From positions 10,178 to 74,177 of the forward strand of contig CAJUQT010000017.1 in NCBI GenBank assembly GCA_910588225.1: a DNA stretch of 64,000 nucleotides. The letters run 5' to 3'. The notes beneath the pieces are model-generated. The model did not search any database. It was not told where the DNA came from and was given only the letters and a program-made list of their open reading frames with translations. This DNA comes from an uncultured Acetatifactor sp. Lineage in GTDB: Bacteria > Bacillota > Clostridia > Lachnospirales > Lachnospiraceae. This document shows, piece by piece, positions 24,349-33,258 of this stretch (positions are counted from its first letter, which is position 1; the number at the start of each line of letters is the position of its first letter). The translations under genes were made by a program, and so were the position numbers.

Positions 24349-24804
24349 ATGGCACTTAAAATGGAGTTTCTGAGCAACCTGAATAAGGGAAAAGAACCGA
24401 CAGAGATGGAGCGGGTGGAGGCGAATATCGCGCAGGTGGAAGCCGAGGTACAGCAGAGATATTATCAGCTTGGGCAAATGTACTATGAGGAGCACAAGGC
24501 GGATGGAGATACAGGGGACAAGTACTCTGGTATTGTAGGGGCAATTGCCAAACTGGAATTGAACCGGATTGGCTTCCAGAAGAATAAGCTGCGCCTGCAG
24601 GGCCAGATGATGTGCGAAAACTGCGGTGGAATTATTCCGTATGGAAGCATCTTCTGCAATATCTGCGGACAAAAGGCGGATGAAAAGCAGGAGGGCGGCG
24701 CAGACGTTATGAATACGGCTCCCGGTAAAAAGTGTACGGTATGCGGCGCAGTCATGGATGAGGACAGTATGTTCTGCACATCCTGTGGCTCAAAGGCCGA
24801 GTAG
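24349..24804 (+). CDS. Double zinc-ribbon protein with N-terminal coiled coil
   Basis: A 151-residue protein. Residues 1-85 are helical and charged, probably a coiled coil (MERVEANIAQVEAEVQQRYY). Two treble-clef zinc ribbons follow: CENCGGIIPYGSIFCNICG and CTVCGAVMDEDSMFCTSCG. No membrane segment. The start follows GGAGAAAGGATGAAAGAAA. It begins the second transcription unit of the cluster; the next gene starts 13 nt after its stop. Likely an adaptor; no enzymatic motif. Confidence 0.8.
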   Translation: MALKMEFLSNLNKGKEPTEMERVEANIAQVEAEVQQRYYQLGQMYYEEHKADGDTGDKYSGIVGAIAKLELNRIGFQKNKLRLQGQMMCENCGGIIPYGSIFCNICGQKADEKQEGGADVMNTAPGKKCTVCGAVMDEDSMFCTSCGSKAE

Positions 24805-24817
24805 TGGAGGTAAGTTG

Positions 24818-25771
24818 ATGTTTTGCGGAAAATGCGGAAAAGAGACAGGAGCAGGAGGGTTTTGCCCACATTGTGGAGCAGCGGTAAAAAAGAGTGAAGG
24901 GAATGTAACTCCGGTTCCTGTGACAACGCGGGAAAAAGAAAGGAAGGCAGGGAAAAAGGGAAAGCACATAGGGCATTACCTGATACTTATGCTGCTGATT
25001 GTCGGGGCAGGTGGCTTATACCTGTACTTTACCGGTGACAGTTACAGGTGCAGGAAGTTTCTGAAACAGGCGGAGGCATATCTGGAGGAGGGAAAGTATC
25101 AGGAAGCTCTGAAATACTGTGAGAGCGCCATCGATTTGGATGATCAGTGTGTGGAAGCCTATCAGAAAAGTGCGGATATCTATGTGGCTATGGATGCTTA
25201 CGGGGATGCAATCGAGATTCTGAAGGATGGACAGAAAGTCCTCGATGATAAGGAGGAATTCCTGGAGAAGAAGCTGGAGGAAGTCTATCAAAAGGAAGCA
25301 AAGTGCCTGGAAGGTGTGTGGACGCTGGATTACAATCTTGGAGACCTGATTCCAGAGGGGTACGGGGATTTGCTGGGAGTGGATATCCAGGTTCCGATTC
25401 TGATGGAGATAGGAGGAGACGGCATCATATGGTTTTCTGTGGAGAAGGAATATTTTGCAGGGGCTCAATCCACTCTGAGTTCTGCAGCCCAAATGCTGTG
25501 TACAGTTTATACCAAAATTCCTTTTCTGGGGAATCTGGCGGGAAAAGTGACAGATTTTTTGACAGGACTTCTTATCGATAATGTGGGTGTGAGCTATTCG
25601 TATCAGGCGAAAAATGGGGTGCTGTATTGTACCTGGTCTGGGGACGATGCAGCAGAGGAGATGTATGAATTTGTCATAGATGGGGATAATCTGATATTCC
25701 TGGGAGAACTGACAGAAGGAGAGGACAGCTATTATCTGCAGTTTCCTCTGACATTGCAGCGCGTAAAGTAA
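24818..25771 (+). CDS. Zinc-ribbon membrane protein with TPR-like segment
   Basis: A 317-residue protein starting MFCGKCGKETGAGGFCPHCG (zinc ribbon) after GGAGGTAAG; the in-frame ATG at 24758 lies inside the previous gene. One membrane helix follows (GHYLILMLLIVGAGGLYLYF, residues ~50-70), then TPR-like helices (LEEGKYQEALKYCESAIDLD, AYQKSADIYVAMDAYGDAIE) and a beta-rich extracellular domain of ~170 residues (LEGVWTLDYNLGDLIPEGY). The layout, a cytoplasmic zinc ribbon, one helix and an outside domain, suggests a sensor in the same pathway as the SPFH protein (inference). Confidence 0.82.
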   Translation: MFCGKCGKETGAGGFCPHCGAAVKKSEGNVTPVPVTTREKERKAGKKGKHIGHYLILMLLIVGAGGLYLYFTGDSYRCRKFLKQAEAYLEEGKYQEALKYCESAIDLDDQCVEAYQKSADIYVAMDAYGDAIEILKDGQKVLDDKEEFLEKKLEEVYQKEAKCLEGVWTLDYNLGDLIPEGYGDLLGVDIQVPILMEIGGDGIIWFSVEKEYFAGAQSTLSSAAQMLCTVYTKIPFLGNLAGKVTDFLTGLLIDNVGVSYSYQAKNGVLYCTWSGDDAAEEMYEFVIDGDNLIFLGELTEGEDSYYLQFPLTLQRVK

Positions 25772-25870
25772 AACAGAAAATGTAAAAAAAGATATTATAT
25801 AGCGTTATTCAGGCAAAGTGGTGTAATAGACTCAATGAAAACAAAAGCAAGAGTATGAGGAGGAATGAGG

Positions 25871-26675
25871 ATGTTCTGTAAAAAATGTGGAAAAGAAGTA
25901 AAGGAAGGAACTGTATTCTGTGGCTTCTGCGGCGCATCCACAGGTCAGGCAGCCGGACCACAGAAGCAAAGTGCACTTCCACCCATAGCCGGCGGGCCAG
26001 GTGCAGCTGCCGCCGGAGCTTCAGCCGGAAAAGGCAGCATAGGAGAACTGCTGGTGAAAAATAGACTTGCGGCTATATGCGGCGGTTCTGGTAGTTATTA
26101 TTATACTGGCAGCAGTACTTTTCAGAAAGCCGTCAGGTATCACTGGGGAATGGAATGGAGAGTATGGATTTAAAGAGTTCTGGCGGACTGCCGTATATAT
26201 ATCTTCTGATGACTTCAGAGCGTATGAAGACGCCGGCGTAGACTTTTCTGATTTGCCGAAGGTACAGGGAGTTCTGGAGTTCCATAAGAACGGAACATGG
26301 GAATTTTATATTGAGAAAGAATCCGCCATGGAGGGAAACAGGGGATTTGTAGACGATATTTTAGGTGATTCGGACGATGAGGATGCCGTGGAGGCATGCG
26401 AAGAGTATTTAGAGGCTCTGAACGACGAGCTGGATGATCTTTTGGAGGTGTTTGAGTGGTCCGGTGATTACGAGCTGGATGAGAAAGAAGGGGAGATAAC
26501 ACTGACCATCAACAAAGCGGGAATAGGATCTGTTTCGAAGAACGCCAATGAAGCGGTGCTGAGTTACAAGATAAAGGATGGAAAGCTGACGCTGAAGATT
26601 GAGGAGGCAGACGGGGACAACCGGATAAGTCAGCTGGAGGTGCTGGGGCTTTTCGATGAAAAAATGTCCAGGTAA
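25871..26675 (+). pseudogene. Zinc-ribbon membrane protein, frameshifted paralogue
   Basis: Starts MFCKKCGKEVKEGTVFCGFCG (zinc ribbon) at 25871 after GAGGAGGA, then a Gly/Ala-rich linker. At ~26075 the frame breaks: the membrane helix AAVLVVIIILAAVLF and the outside domain (GEWNGEYGFKEFWRTAVYIS) continue in the +1 frame to 26675. A one-base insertion or two-base deletion between 26060 and 26080 explains this. The intact protein would be ~268 residues with the same design as the gene at 24818. The second ORF (TTG 26067) lacks a ribosome site. Confidence 0.82.
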
Positions 26676-26683
26676 TATTTAGC

Positions 26684-27037
26684 GTGCAGAGAGGGATTGC
26701 GGAAGTGCTGTATTCCTATAAGATAGAAAATGTGGAATATTCCGATTCTGATCACTGCATTGTGAGCACAGGGAAGATTTACTTTGTACAGAAAGTCGGC
26801 GAGCCGTTATACCACCAGGATTCTGGACGAAGACATGGGAACTGTGGAATGATAAGGGGAAAAGAAGGAAGGGATGTGATATTATGGGAGCGATCTATTA
26901 TCTGGAGGATGACAGATACCATTTGGAAGAAAATTATATATTGCAGGATGATGCGGAGGGAGCATATTATAACGCAATATCGTAATCTATCTGAGGACTT
27001 TCCCGCATATCAAAATGGCGCTGTGGGAAATATTTGA
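26684..27037 (+). pseudogene. Degraded fragment of outside-domain protein
   Basis: A 117-residue frame from a weak GTG start. Only the first ~45 residues (AEVLYSYKIENVEYSDSDHC, IYFVQKVGEPLYHQ) look like a protein domain; the rest is rich in R, W, M and I and reads like decayed sequence. It probably represents the end of another zinc-ribbon/extracellular-domain gene of this cluster. Low confidence that it is translated. Confidence 0.35.
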
Positions 27038-27184
27038 AGGGGTGGAATAATTGTTGTATAAAAGTAAAGATTGGATTAATGTGCGATAGCTGAGAGAAAA
27101 ATAAACTTCCAGAATAAACTGCCTGAAAATGGAAATCCTTATATTTGAAATTTATAGGTTTCAGAATGGAGATGCAGGCAGGAT

Positions 27185-27388
27185 ATGATTTCGTTCTTGG
27201 AAATGGTGCAGCGCTATCCGATTGGTGCTAAGGTAAATGTGCCAGAAGGAGACAAAGCAGAAAAACGGCGGGAAATTATGGGTTACGAGTATTATAACGG
27301 AACAGGATATCTGGTTTTTCGGAACAATGAGAAGGTAAATGTGGAGCAGGTGATAGGGTTTGGCTATCCCTGGACACCAAGTTTTTAA
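27185..27388 (+). CDS. Small unknown protein
   Basis: A 67-residue protein (MISFLEMVQRYPIGAKVNVP; EIMGYEYYNGTGYLVFRNNE; QVIGFGYPWTPSF). It looks like a small beta-barrel or SH3-like fold from the spacing of aromatic and Gly residues, but I do not recognise it. A GATGCAGGCAGGAT sequence precedes the ATG. It sits at the end of the SPFH/zinc-ribbon region without an obvious operon link. Confidence 0.5.
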   Translation: MISFLEMVQRYPIGAKVNVPEGDKAEKRREIMGYEYYNGTGYLVFRNNEKVNVEQVIGFGYPWTPSF

Positions 27389-27492
27389 AGGAATGAGTGT
27401 TTCTTAATAAAATATTAGGGAAGTCACAACAGAATAGTAAAGTTTCGGAGCCCTTTTGTCTCTATACTAATATAATGACAGGAGGGTTTTTT

Positions 27493-28563
27493 ATGGTACA
27501 ACTTGATATTGAAATGAGAGGCAGATGGCAGGGACAGCAGGCAGCAGGGCAAAGAAGAAACACACAGTATGCAGCGGGGCGGCAAATAACCGGACAGCGG
27601 TCGGCTGAACCGGAAAGGAATTTACAATATATAGCCATACAAAGAGCAGCAGCGCAGGATAGGCATAAGGGGTATACAGCCAGTCCGGGAACAACTACGA
27701 GAGCATCTATGAGAACAACCGGCCAGAGAAGGAACGGCTCTGGAAAGCTGTCTGTAAAACGGCGCAGGAACAGGAGAATAAAAAGGTTCTGCGCACTGGC
27801 CATGAGTGTTGCATTAGGTCTGGGTATTGTCATGGTTGTGCAGAGTGCGCAGCACACATTTGCCGGGTTCTCTATGGAATTGCCGGAGCGGGCAGGTATG
27901 AATACAGTGATCTTGGAGGAAGGGAATATATCTTCGACTGCAGGTCTGCCGGACTTTACAAAAGAGCTGCAGGAGCTTCTGGAGAAAAACGAAGAGACCC
28001 GCGATTATGTGGAAAACTATTCAAATCGGGAGCATTACAAAAGTCAGGAGATAGACCTGACAGAGGAGGTCACCAGCGGTGAAGTACCTTTACTGATGCA
28101 GTGGGACAGGCGGTGGGGCTATGATGCGTATGGGGATAGTATGATAGGGCTTGCGGGCTGCGGGCCTCTTTGCCTGAATATGGCTTATCTGTATTTTACG
28201 GAAGACTTGACGATGACGCCCAGAAAGATGGCGGAATTTGTGCATGATGGAGGATATCACACGGCCGAGGGAACCAGCTGGAGTCTCTGGACAGAGGGAG
28301 TGTCAGCTTTGGGACTGGAAGGAAGTGAACTTTCTCTGGATGAGAGCGCAATGCAGCGGGCTCTGGACACGGGCGGGTTGATTGTATGCAGTATGCGGCC
28401 GGGAGATTTTACCACTACCGGACATTTCATTCTGATTCGGGGATATGGAGAAGAAGGATTTTATGTGAATGACCCGAACCGCAGAATCACCAGCGGGAAG
28501 ACGTGGTCTTTTGATACTTTGAGAGGCCAGATTAAGAATCTTTGGGTGCTGAGGAGGGAATGA
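27493..28563 (+). CDS. C39-like cysteine peptidase with membrane anchor
   Basis: A 356-residue protein. The ATG at 27493 follows AGGAGGG. The first ~95 residues are Gln/Arg-rich and low complexity; a membrane helix follows (FCALAMSVALGLGIVMVV). The C-terminal ~180 residues are a Peptidase_C39_2-like domain: PLLMQWDRRWGYDAYG, catalytic Cys in GLAGCGPLCLNMAYLYF, catalytic His in GHFILIRGY and Asp in VNDPN. The domain faces outside and may process or bind cell-wall proteins. It appears monocistronic, converging with a ToxN-like remnant. Confidence 0.85.
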   Translation: MVQLDIEMRGRWQGQQAAGQRRNTQYAAGRQITGQRSAEPERNLQYIAIQRAAAQDRHKGYTASPGTTTRASMRTTGQRRNGSGKLSVKRRRNRRIKRFCALAMSVALGLGIVMVVQSAQHTFAGFSMELPERAGMNTVILEEGNISSTAGLPDFTKELQELLEKNEETRDYVENYSNREHYKSQEIDLTEEVTSGEVPLLMQWDRRWGYDAYGDSMIGLAGCGPLCLNMAYLYFTEDLTMTPRKMAEFVHDGGYHTAEGTSWSLWTEGVSALGLEGSELSLDESAMQRALDTGGLIVCSMRPGDFTTTGHFILIRGYGEEGFYVNDPNRRITSGKTWSFDTLRGQIKNLWVLRRE

Positions 28564-28572
28564 TAAATGCAA

Positions 28573-28791
28573 TCAGCAGCGAATGGCATGGCAGTGTCCA
28601 TATTTTTTAAGTTTATCCTGCTCGATTCGTCTGAACTTTTCAAATTTGGATGAAATGGGAACTATCCAATAAATATCAGTTATCATAGAATCTTCAAATG
28701 CAAAGAAACAGGGGCGGCTATGTGGTACTCCGTCAATGATATCTTTATTTTGCAGTATTCCAAAACCATTATTATACGTACAAGACGACAT
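28573..28791 (-). pseudogene. ToxN/AbiQ-like type III toxin remnant
   Basis: A 72-residue minus-strand frame with RPCFFAFEDSMITDIYWIVP and SSKFEKFRRIEQDKLKKYGH, which matches the core of ToxN/AbiQ-type endoribonucleases (IYWMIPISSK...KYKKIYxKKIKKYG). Normal members are ~165-190 residues; here the frame ends at AIRC just where the conserved IRFGxVxG stretch should begin, and the N-terminus also looks cut (CTYNNGFGIL). No repeat-RNA antitoxin was seen nearby. It is a broken toxin gene. Family assignment is from remembered motifs. Confidence 0.65.
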
Positions 28792-28824
28792 TATGTCAAT
28801 TAATTGCCGAAACAGTTTGAGGAT

Positions 28825-29520
28825 TTATTGATACTCTGTTTTATCTTTCATATGGCGATATATCATGACAGCACTGGCTTCATAAGCTCGGAAGGCCTGG
28901 GCTTTTCGCTTTTTTTCATCCCAGGCTTTCATCAGGCTGCGATGTTCGCGACGCTGTGCGGTCAGCTTTTCTTCCAGAAGCTTATTCTGAATTCTTTTGG
29001 CTTCCGCTTTCTTTTTCAGATATTCTTTCAGCAGCTTTTTGCGCCTGGCCTTTTTGGCTCTTTTTGCTTCCAGCCGCCTTCTCTCCTCGGCGCGTCTGGC
29101 ACGCTCACATTTCTGGACACCATAGGTGTATCCGTAACTTTTATCCCAGGAATCTTCGATGTGAATCAGGGCAAATTGGGGAGGACAGCATCCATAATTC
29201 ACGGACCTGCTTTCAGCCAGATAATTCAATACTTTCTGCTCATAAGCAGGGGCCTGTTGCATTCTGCGGTAGGCCGCATCCGTTATATCAATAAAAGTGA
29301 ATACCTTTTTCTGAGAGGGATGCAGAGGTAAAGAGTTTATTTTATCGTGAATATATAACTTATATTCCGGAAGCGTCATGTCTTTTACGGAGGAATAGTA
29401 TTTTTCTGCCATTTTATCAGCAAAGCTGAAGCCGACTTTTTCATTATTGCCGGAAGCAGCTGCCTGTGTATTTTCATAGTTGGTGCCAGTTGAGTAGCCT
29501 GTATTTATCTTACTTTCCAT
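28825..29520 (-). CDS. Unknown protein with Arg/Lys-rich C-terminal coiled coil
   Basis: A 231-residue protein of a type common in Clostridia: FSFADKMAEKYYSSVKDMTL, EYKLYIHDKINSLPLHPSQK, then a short strand region and WDKSYGYTYGVQKC. Residues ~140-210 form a long, very basic coiled coil (RARRAEERRRLEAKRAKKAR). The ATG at 29520 or 29526 follows AAAGGAAATGG. Function unknown. It is divergent from the SpoIID/LysM gene across a 315-nt gap. Confidence 0.75.
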   Translation of the reverse strand: MESKINTGYSTGTNYENTQAAASGNNEKVGFSFADKMAEKYYSSVKDMTLPEYKLYIHDKINSLPLHPSQKKVFTFIDITDAAYRRMQQAPAYEQKVLNYLAESRSVNYGCCPPQFALIHIEDSWDKSYGYTYGVQKCERARRAEERRRLEAKRAKKARRKKLLKEYLKKKAEAKRIQNKLLEEKLTAQRREHRSLMKAWDEKKRKAQAFRAYEASAVMIYRHMKDKTEYQ

Positions 29521-29526
29521 TTCCAT

Positions 29527-29841
29527 TTCCTTTCATATTCCAGCGGATTTCAGCAGATGGGATCAGGTGTATGTCTGTTGTAATATTGGCGGCAGGAAGA
29601 TATTTCCTGCAGGTGGCTGACATAGGCTTCCGCTCAGGGACTTTCTATTTTATATATCGGGATATAAGGGGAATTTGATGACAGCAGGCAGCACTAATTG
29701 TCAACACAATGTAACAAACCGGTATCTGCAAGCCGTTACTTTAATAAAACCGGTTTTAACAAACTAACCAGAAGAAACAGGAACATTATCAATTACTTTT
29801 CATATCATATACAGGATAGAAATAAGGAGAAGACAATTGAG
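29527..29841. promoter_or_regulatory. Divergent intergenic region with 14-bp palindrome
   Basis: A 315-nt non-coding gap between two divergent genes. It holds a perfect 14-bp palindrome TAAAACCGGTTTTA at 29745-29758, about 85 nt before the SpoIID/LysM start, a possible operator. No clear consensus promoter was identified. Confidence 0.45.
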
Positions 29842-31695
29842 ATGGCGATAGGATATTTGATCATGCAGGCGCGGACTGCGCATGATGCCGTTCCGCTCAG
29901 TGGGATACAGGTAAGGGTATTAGATGACAGAGGAAATCCGATTTATAACCTGATGACAGACGAGAGCGGAGAGACTCTGAAGGTTCCATTGGAGACTCTG
30001 GATAAAAGTTTTTCTCAGAATCAGTATTTTTCGGGTCTGCCTTATCTGAGCTATAATGTACTGGCCCAGGGAGCCGGTTTTAATACCCTATATATTACAC
30101 ATATACCCATTTATGACGGAGAGACGGCTACGCTGCCGTTGGAACTTGTGCCTATGCAGACTATGCAGCGGCGGCCGGAAGAGAGGAAGATATTTATCGG
30201 GAAGCCTGCTGTGGCCATGCAGGAAACACGGGCACAGGAAGGGGAGGCGGAACCTGACGAGCGGGTATTGCGCCAGGTTGTGATTCCGAATCCGATTACG
30301 GTACACCTGGGGGTTCCGGGATCTAATGCCGCGAATGTACAGGTATCCTTTCCGAATTATGTGAAAAATGTGGCCAGCAGCGAAATTTATCCCACCTGGC
30401 CGGCAAATGCGTTGCGAGCCAACATTTATGCTATTATTACCTTTGCGCTGAACCGAATTTACACAGAGTGGTACAGAAGCCGCGGCTATAATTATGATAT
30501 TACCAACAGTACTGCATATGACCAGTATTATGTAAACGGACGGCCGATTTATGAATCTATCAGCAGGGTTGTGGATGATATTTTTAATGAATATGTGCGG
30601 AGGCAGGGACAAAATGCACCGTATTTTACATCTTTCTGCAATGGGACCACGGTTACCTGCCAGGGAATGTCCCAATGGGGAACGGTTACGCTGGCAGAAA
30701 GAGGACTTACGCCTCTGGAAATTCTGCGCAGTTATTATCCGAAGGACATTGAAATCGTCAGCACGGATATCATCACAAATGTGGTAACTTCCTATCCGGG
30801 AACGGCGCTTCGGGCAGGCAGCACCGGGCTGAATGTGGAGACGATTCAGAAGTGGCTGGGAAGAGTCCGGCAAAATTATCCCGCTATCCCGGTGATTACG
30901 GATGAAACGGGTACCTTTGGTGACAGTACGAGGGAAGCAGTAGTGAAATTCCAGCGGATTTTCGGCCTCTCTGCGGATGGAATTGTGGGGAAATCCACCT
31001 GGTTCAAGCTGTCAAGCCTGTATACCGCGGTAACCAGGCTGGCGGAACTGGACAGCGAGGGAGATACACTAGGGATAGGAACGGTTCCGCCGAGTACAGT
31101 GCTGCGGCAGGGATCTACAGGGCAGGATGTTATCACTTTACAGTATCTTCTGGATGTCATTTCCGAATATTATTCCGGAATACCGGCGCCTGTTCAGGAT
31201 GGTATCTTCGGAAGCGGGACGCAGCAGTCGGTAATTGCATTTCAGAGGGCAATGCGGCTTACTCCGGATGGAGTGGTGGGGCCTGCCACCTGGAAGAAGC
31301 TGTATGAAGTATATCGAGGAATCGGACAGAATGTGCCGATGCCGGGACCGTCGCCGGAGCCGTCCCCCGGACCTGGACCGGGGAACGGTTATCAGGAATA
31401 CACGGTTCGGGCCGGAGACAGCCTCTGGCTGATTGCACAGAGATATCATACCACAGTGGATGCGATTAGGAAGCTGAATGGATTGACCAGCGACTTGATC
31501 AATGTGGGGCAGGTGCTGAAGATTCCTTCTTCTCAGTCGGGACCATATTTTGAATATACGGTTCGGCCGGGAGATACGCTGTGGCTGCTTTCCAGAAGGT
31601 ATGATACCACAGTGGAAGCAATTAAAAGTCTGAACGGTCTGACCAGCGATATGCTGAACATTGGGCAGGTACTGCGGATTCCGACGAGAAGATAG
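29842..31695 (+). CDS. SpoIID-like / peptidoglycan-binding / LysM cell-wall protein
   Basis: A 617-residue protein. The ATG at 29842 follows AAGGAGAA; the longer frame from 29698 lacks support. Domains in order: an N-terminal beta region; a SpoIID-like core (SFCNGTTVTCQGMSQWGTVT, LAERGLTPLEILRSYYP); two PG_binding_1 domains (LRAGSTGLNVETIQKWLG...DGIVGKSTW and LRQGSTGQDVITLQYLL...DGVVGPATW); a Pro/Gly linker; two LysM domains (YTVRAGDSLWLIAQRYHTTV and YTVRPGDTLWLLSRRYDTTV). It binds and probably cleaves or remodels peptidoglycan, plausibly in spore cortex biology. No classical signal peptide. Its end overlaps the convergent glycosidase frame by 74 nt. Confidence 0.88.
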   Translation: MAIGYLIMQARTAHDAVPLSGIQVRVLDDRGNPIYNLMTDESGETLKVPLETLDKSFSQNQYFSGLPYLSYNVLAQGAGFNTLYITHIPIYDGETATLPLELVPMQTMQRRPEERKIFIGKPAVAMQETRAQEGEAEPDERVLRQVVIPNPITVHLGVPGSNAANVQVSFPNYVKNVASSEIYPTWPANALRANIYAIITFALNRIYTEWYRSRGYNYDITNSTAYDQYYVNGRPIYESISRVVDDIFNEYVRRQGQNAPYFTSFCNGTTVTCQGMSQWGTVTLAERGLTPLEILRSYYPKDIEIVSTDIITNVVTSYPGTALRAGSTGLNVETIQKWLGRVRQNYPAIPVITDETGTFGDSTREAVVKFQRIFGLSADGIVGKSTWFKLSSLYTAVTRLAELDSEGDTLGIGTVPPSTVLRQGSTGQDVITLQYLLDVISEYYSGIPAPVQDGIFGSGTQQSVIAFQRAMRLTPDGVVGPATWKKLYEVYRGIGQNVPMPGPSPEPSPGPGPGNGYQEYTVRAGDSLWLIAQRYHTTVDAIRKLNGLTSDLINVGQVLKIPSSQSGPYFEYTVRPGDTLWLLSRRYDTTVEAIKSLNGLTSDMLNIGQVLRIPTRR

Positions 31696-33184
31696 CTGTG
31701 TCGACCGGACGAATTCTGCAATCCCTGCGTACAGTCAGATATTGGCCTTTCTGAATCTCTTCGCCGGTTTCGCTGATAATGAGAACCGGCTTCTCGCCCC
31801 AGGGATTGCGAATCCGCAGAGGCCTTTTACTTCCGATAAGGGTGGCTTCTGTGCATTTTCCGGCAGCAGCGCAGGCTTCCACCTGCCATCCGCCGATTGT
31901 CTGCATGCGGATTCGGGCATCCCATTTTTCCGGCAAAGAGGAGAACAGATACAGAACAGGTTCTTCTCCCGGTGCTTTCGGATAGCCTTGGCATACGGCA
32001 TTGGCCATGGAAGAGGTGATGTGCCCCAGACGCTGAACATCGAGAGCCTGGGGGCCTTCCCTCAGAGTCATTCTGTTAGCCAGTATTTTTGTGTAGGCGC
32101 AGCCTTTCAGGTCTGTGAAATCTTGCTCATAGCTGTCCAGATCATGCATGGCGATGACAAATTCCTCCATTGCGCCGGGGATGCAGCTTCTTGATACTGC
32201 ATCTACACACATATCCAGTGTGTTTACCTGCACTTTTTTCCCATATCCATAATGCTTCATGATCATGCCCAGTGTATTTTTGCCGATTTTTCGGATGTCC
32301 GCATTATCTGTCTCAGGAGTACAATAGTCATATAGAACAATGGGATCGGAAATATGTTCAAAGCTTGCACCGCCGTACTGGCCCTTTGATCTGGCGCTGC
32401 CCCAGCATTCGTTCTGTTCTTCTCCGGTGACCAGAGCATCCTTTTCGGTGGATGTGGGGATGGGAGTCAGCCTGTTCAGGAAGCTTTTCCATACGGGAAT
32501 CCGTTCTTTGTCAGCTGCCAGAAGTTCGGCGGCCTTGATTGCGATGGGCAGGATACCATGCATAGCGGACAATTCGGAGACAGCATCCTTGCAGTTCCAG
32601 ACAGACTCATGGTTGTTGCAGTGTGCAATATGCAGCTTTCCGTCTCTTCCTTCTGTTATCAGGGGAAGCGTTACGTACAGATCCGCCGCACCTCGGATGA
32701 AAGGATATGCTTTTTCACGCAGCCATTGTCTGTCATCCAGAATCAGGAAGTATTTCCATATCCAGTATGCAATTTTGGCCGTTGTGGAAAAAATATGGCT
32801 CACATATCCGAATACGCCGAAGCCTCTTTCCGCACAGCCGTCATCTCTGTGGGAAATGTAACTGTAACGGGTGTCAAAAGAATTGCGGCCTTCCGCAAAT
32901 TTTTTAAAAGTTTCAGAACGCTCTTCCCATTTTTTTCGGCAGGTATACAGTGCAATGAATTCTTCCTGCAATTTCTCCGGAATTTCTTCGGGGCCATTGA
33001 ACCAGGTGGTTTCCGGTATCCAGAGACCTTCGGCGCCCCACTGCTGGACAGCGGCTTTTTCACAGGCATTTCGCCAATTCTCCATATGGGACAGGAAGGA
33101 TTCCGCCAGTTCCGTACAGCCGGCGGAAATCAGTGCGGCATAATAACAGGAAGAGTTATGCCACCAGTATTGAGAACCCCACAT
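31622..33184 (-). pseudogene. GH95-like fucosidase/glycosidase, N-terminally truncated
   Basis: A 520-residue minus-strand frame resembling the second half of GH95-type six-hairpin glycosidases: GSQYWWHNSSCYYAAL, EGLWIPETTWFNGPEE, NNHESVWNCKDAVSELSAMH, and a terminal beta domain (GWQVEACAAAGKCTEATL). Such enzymes have ~750 residues; the N-terminal beta domain is missing and the frame opens at MWGSQYWW without a ribosome site. The last ~25 residues run into the antisense of the LysM gene and are not native. A gene fragment, probably silent. Confidence 0.72.
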
Positions 33185-33258
33185 TTTAAAAAACAGTGTA
33201 AAATGAGTTTGAAAAATTGAGCAGAAAGCATATTGAAAGGATATGAGAAGGGAAAATC

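Noticed and set aside
24313..24926. Several minus-strand frames over the zinc-ribbon genes
   Set aside because: All are antisense to genes with clear zinc-ribbon motifs and lack ribosome sites.
32558..33220. A 220-residue plus-strand frame
   Set aside because: Antisense to the GH95-like remnant, low-complexity F/S-rich, no family features.
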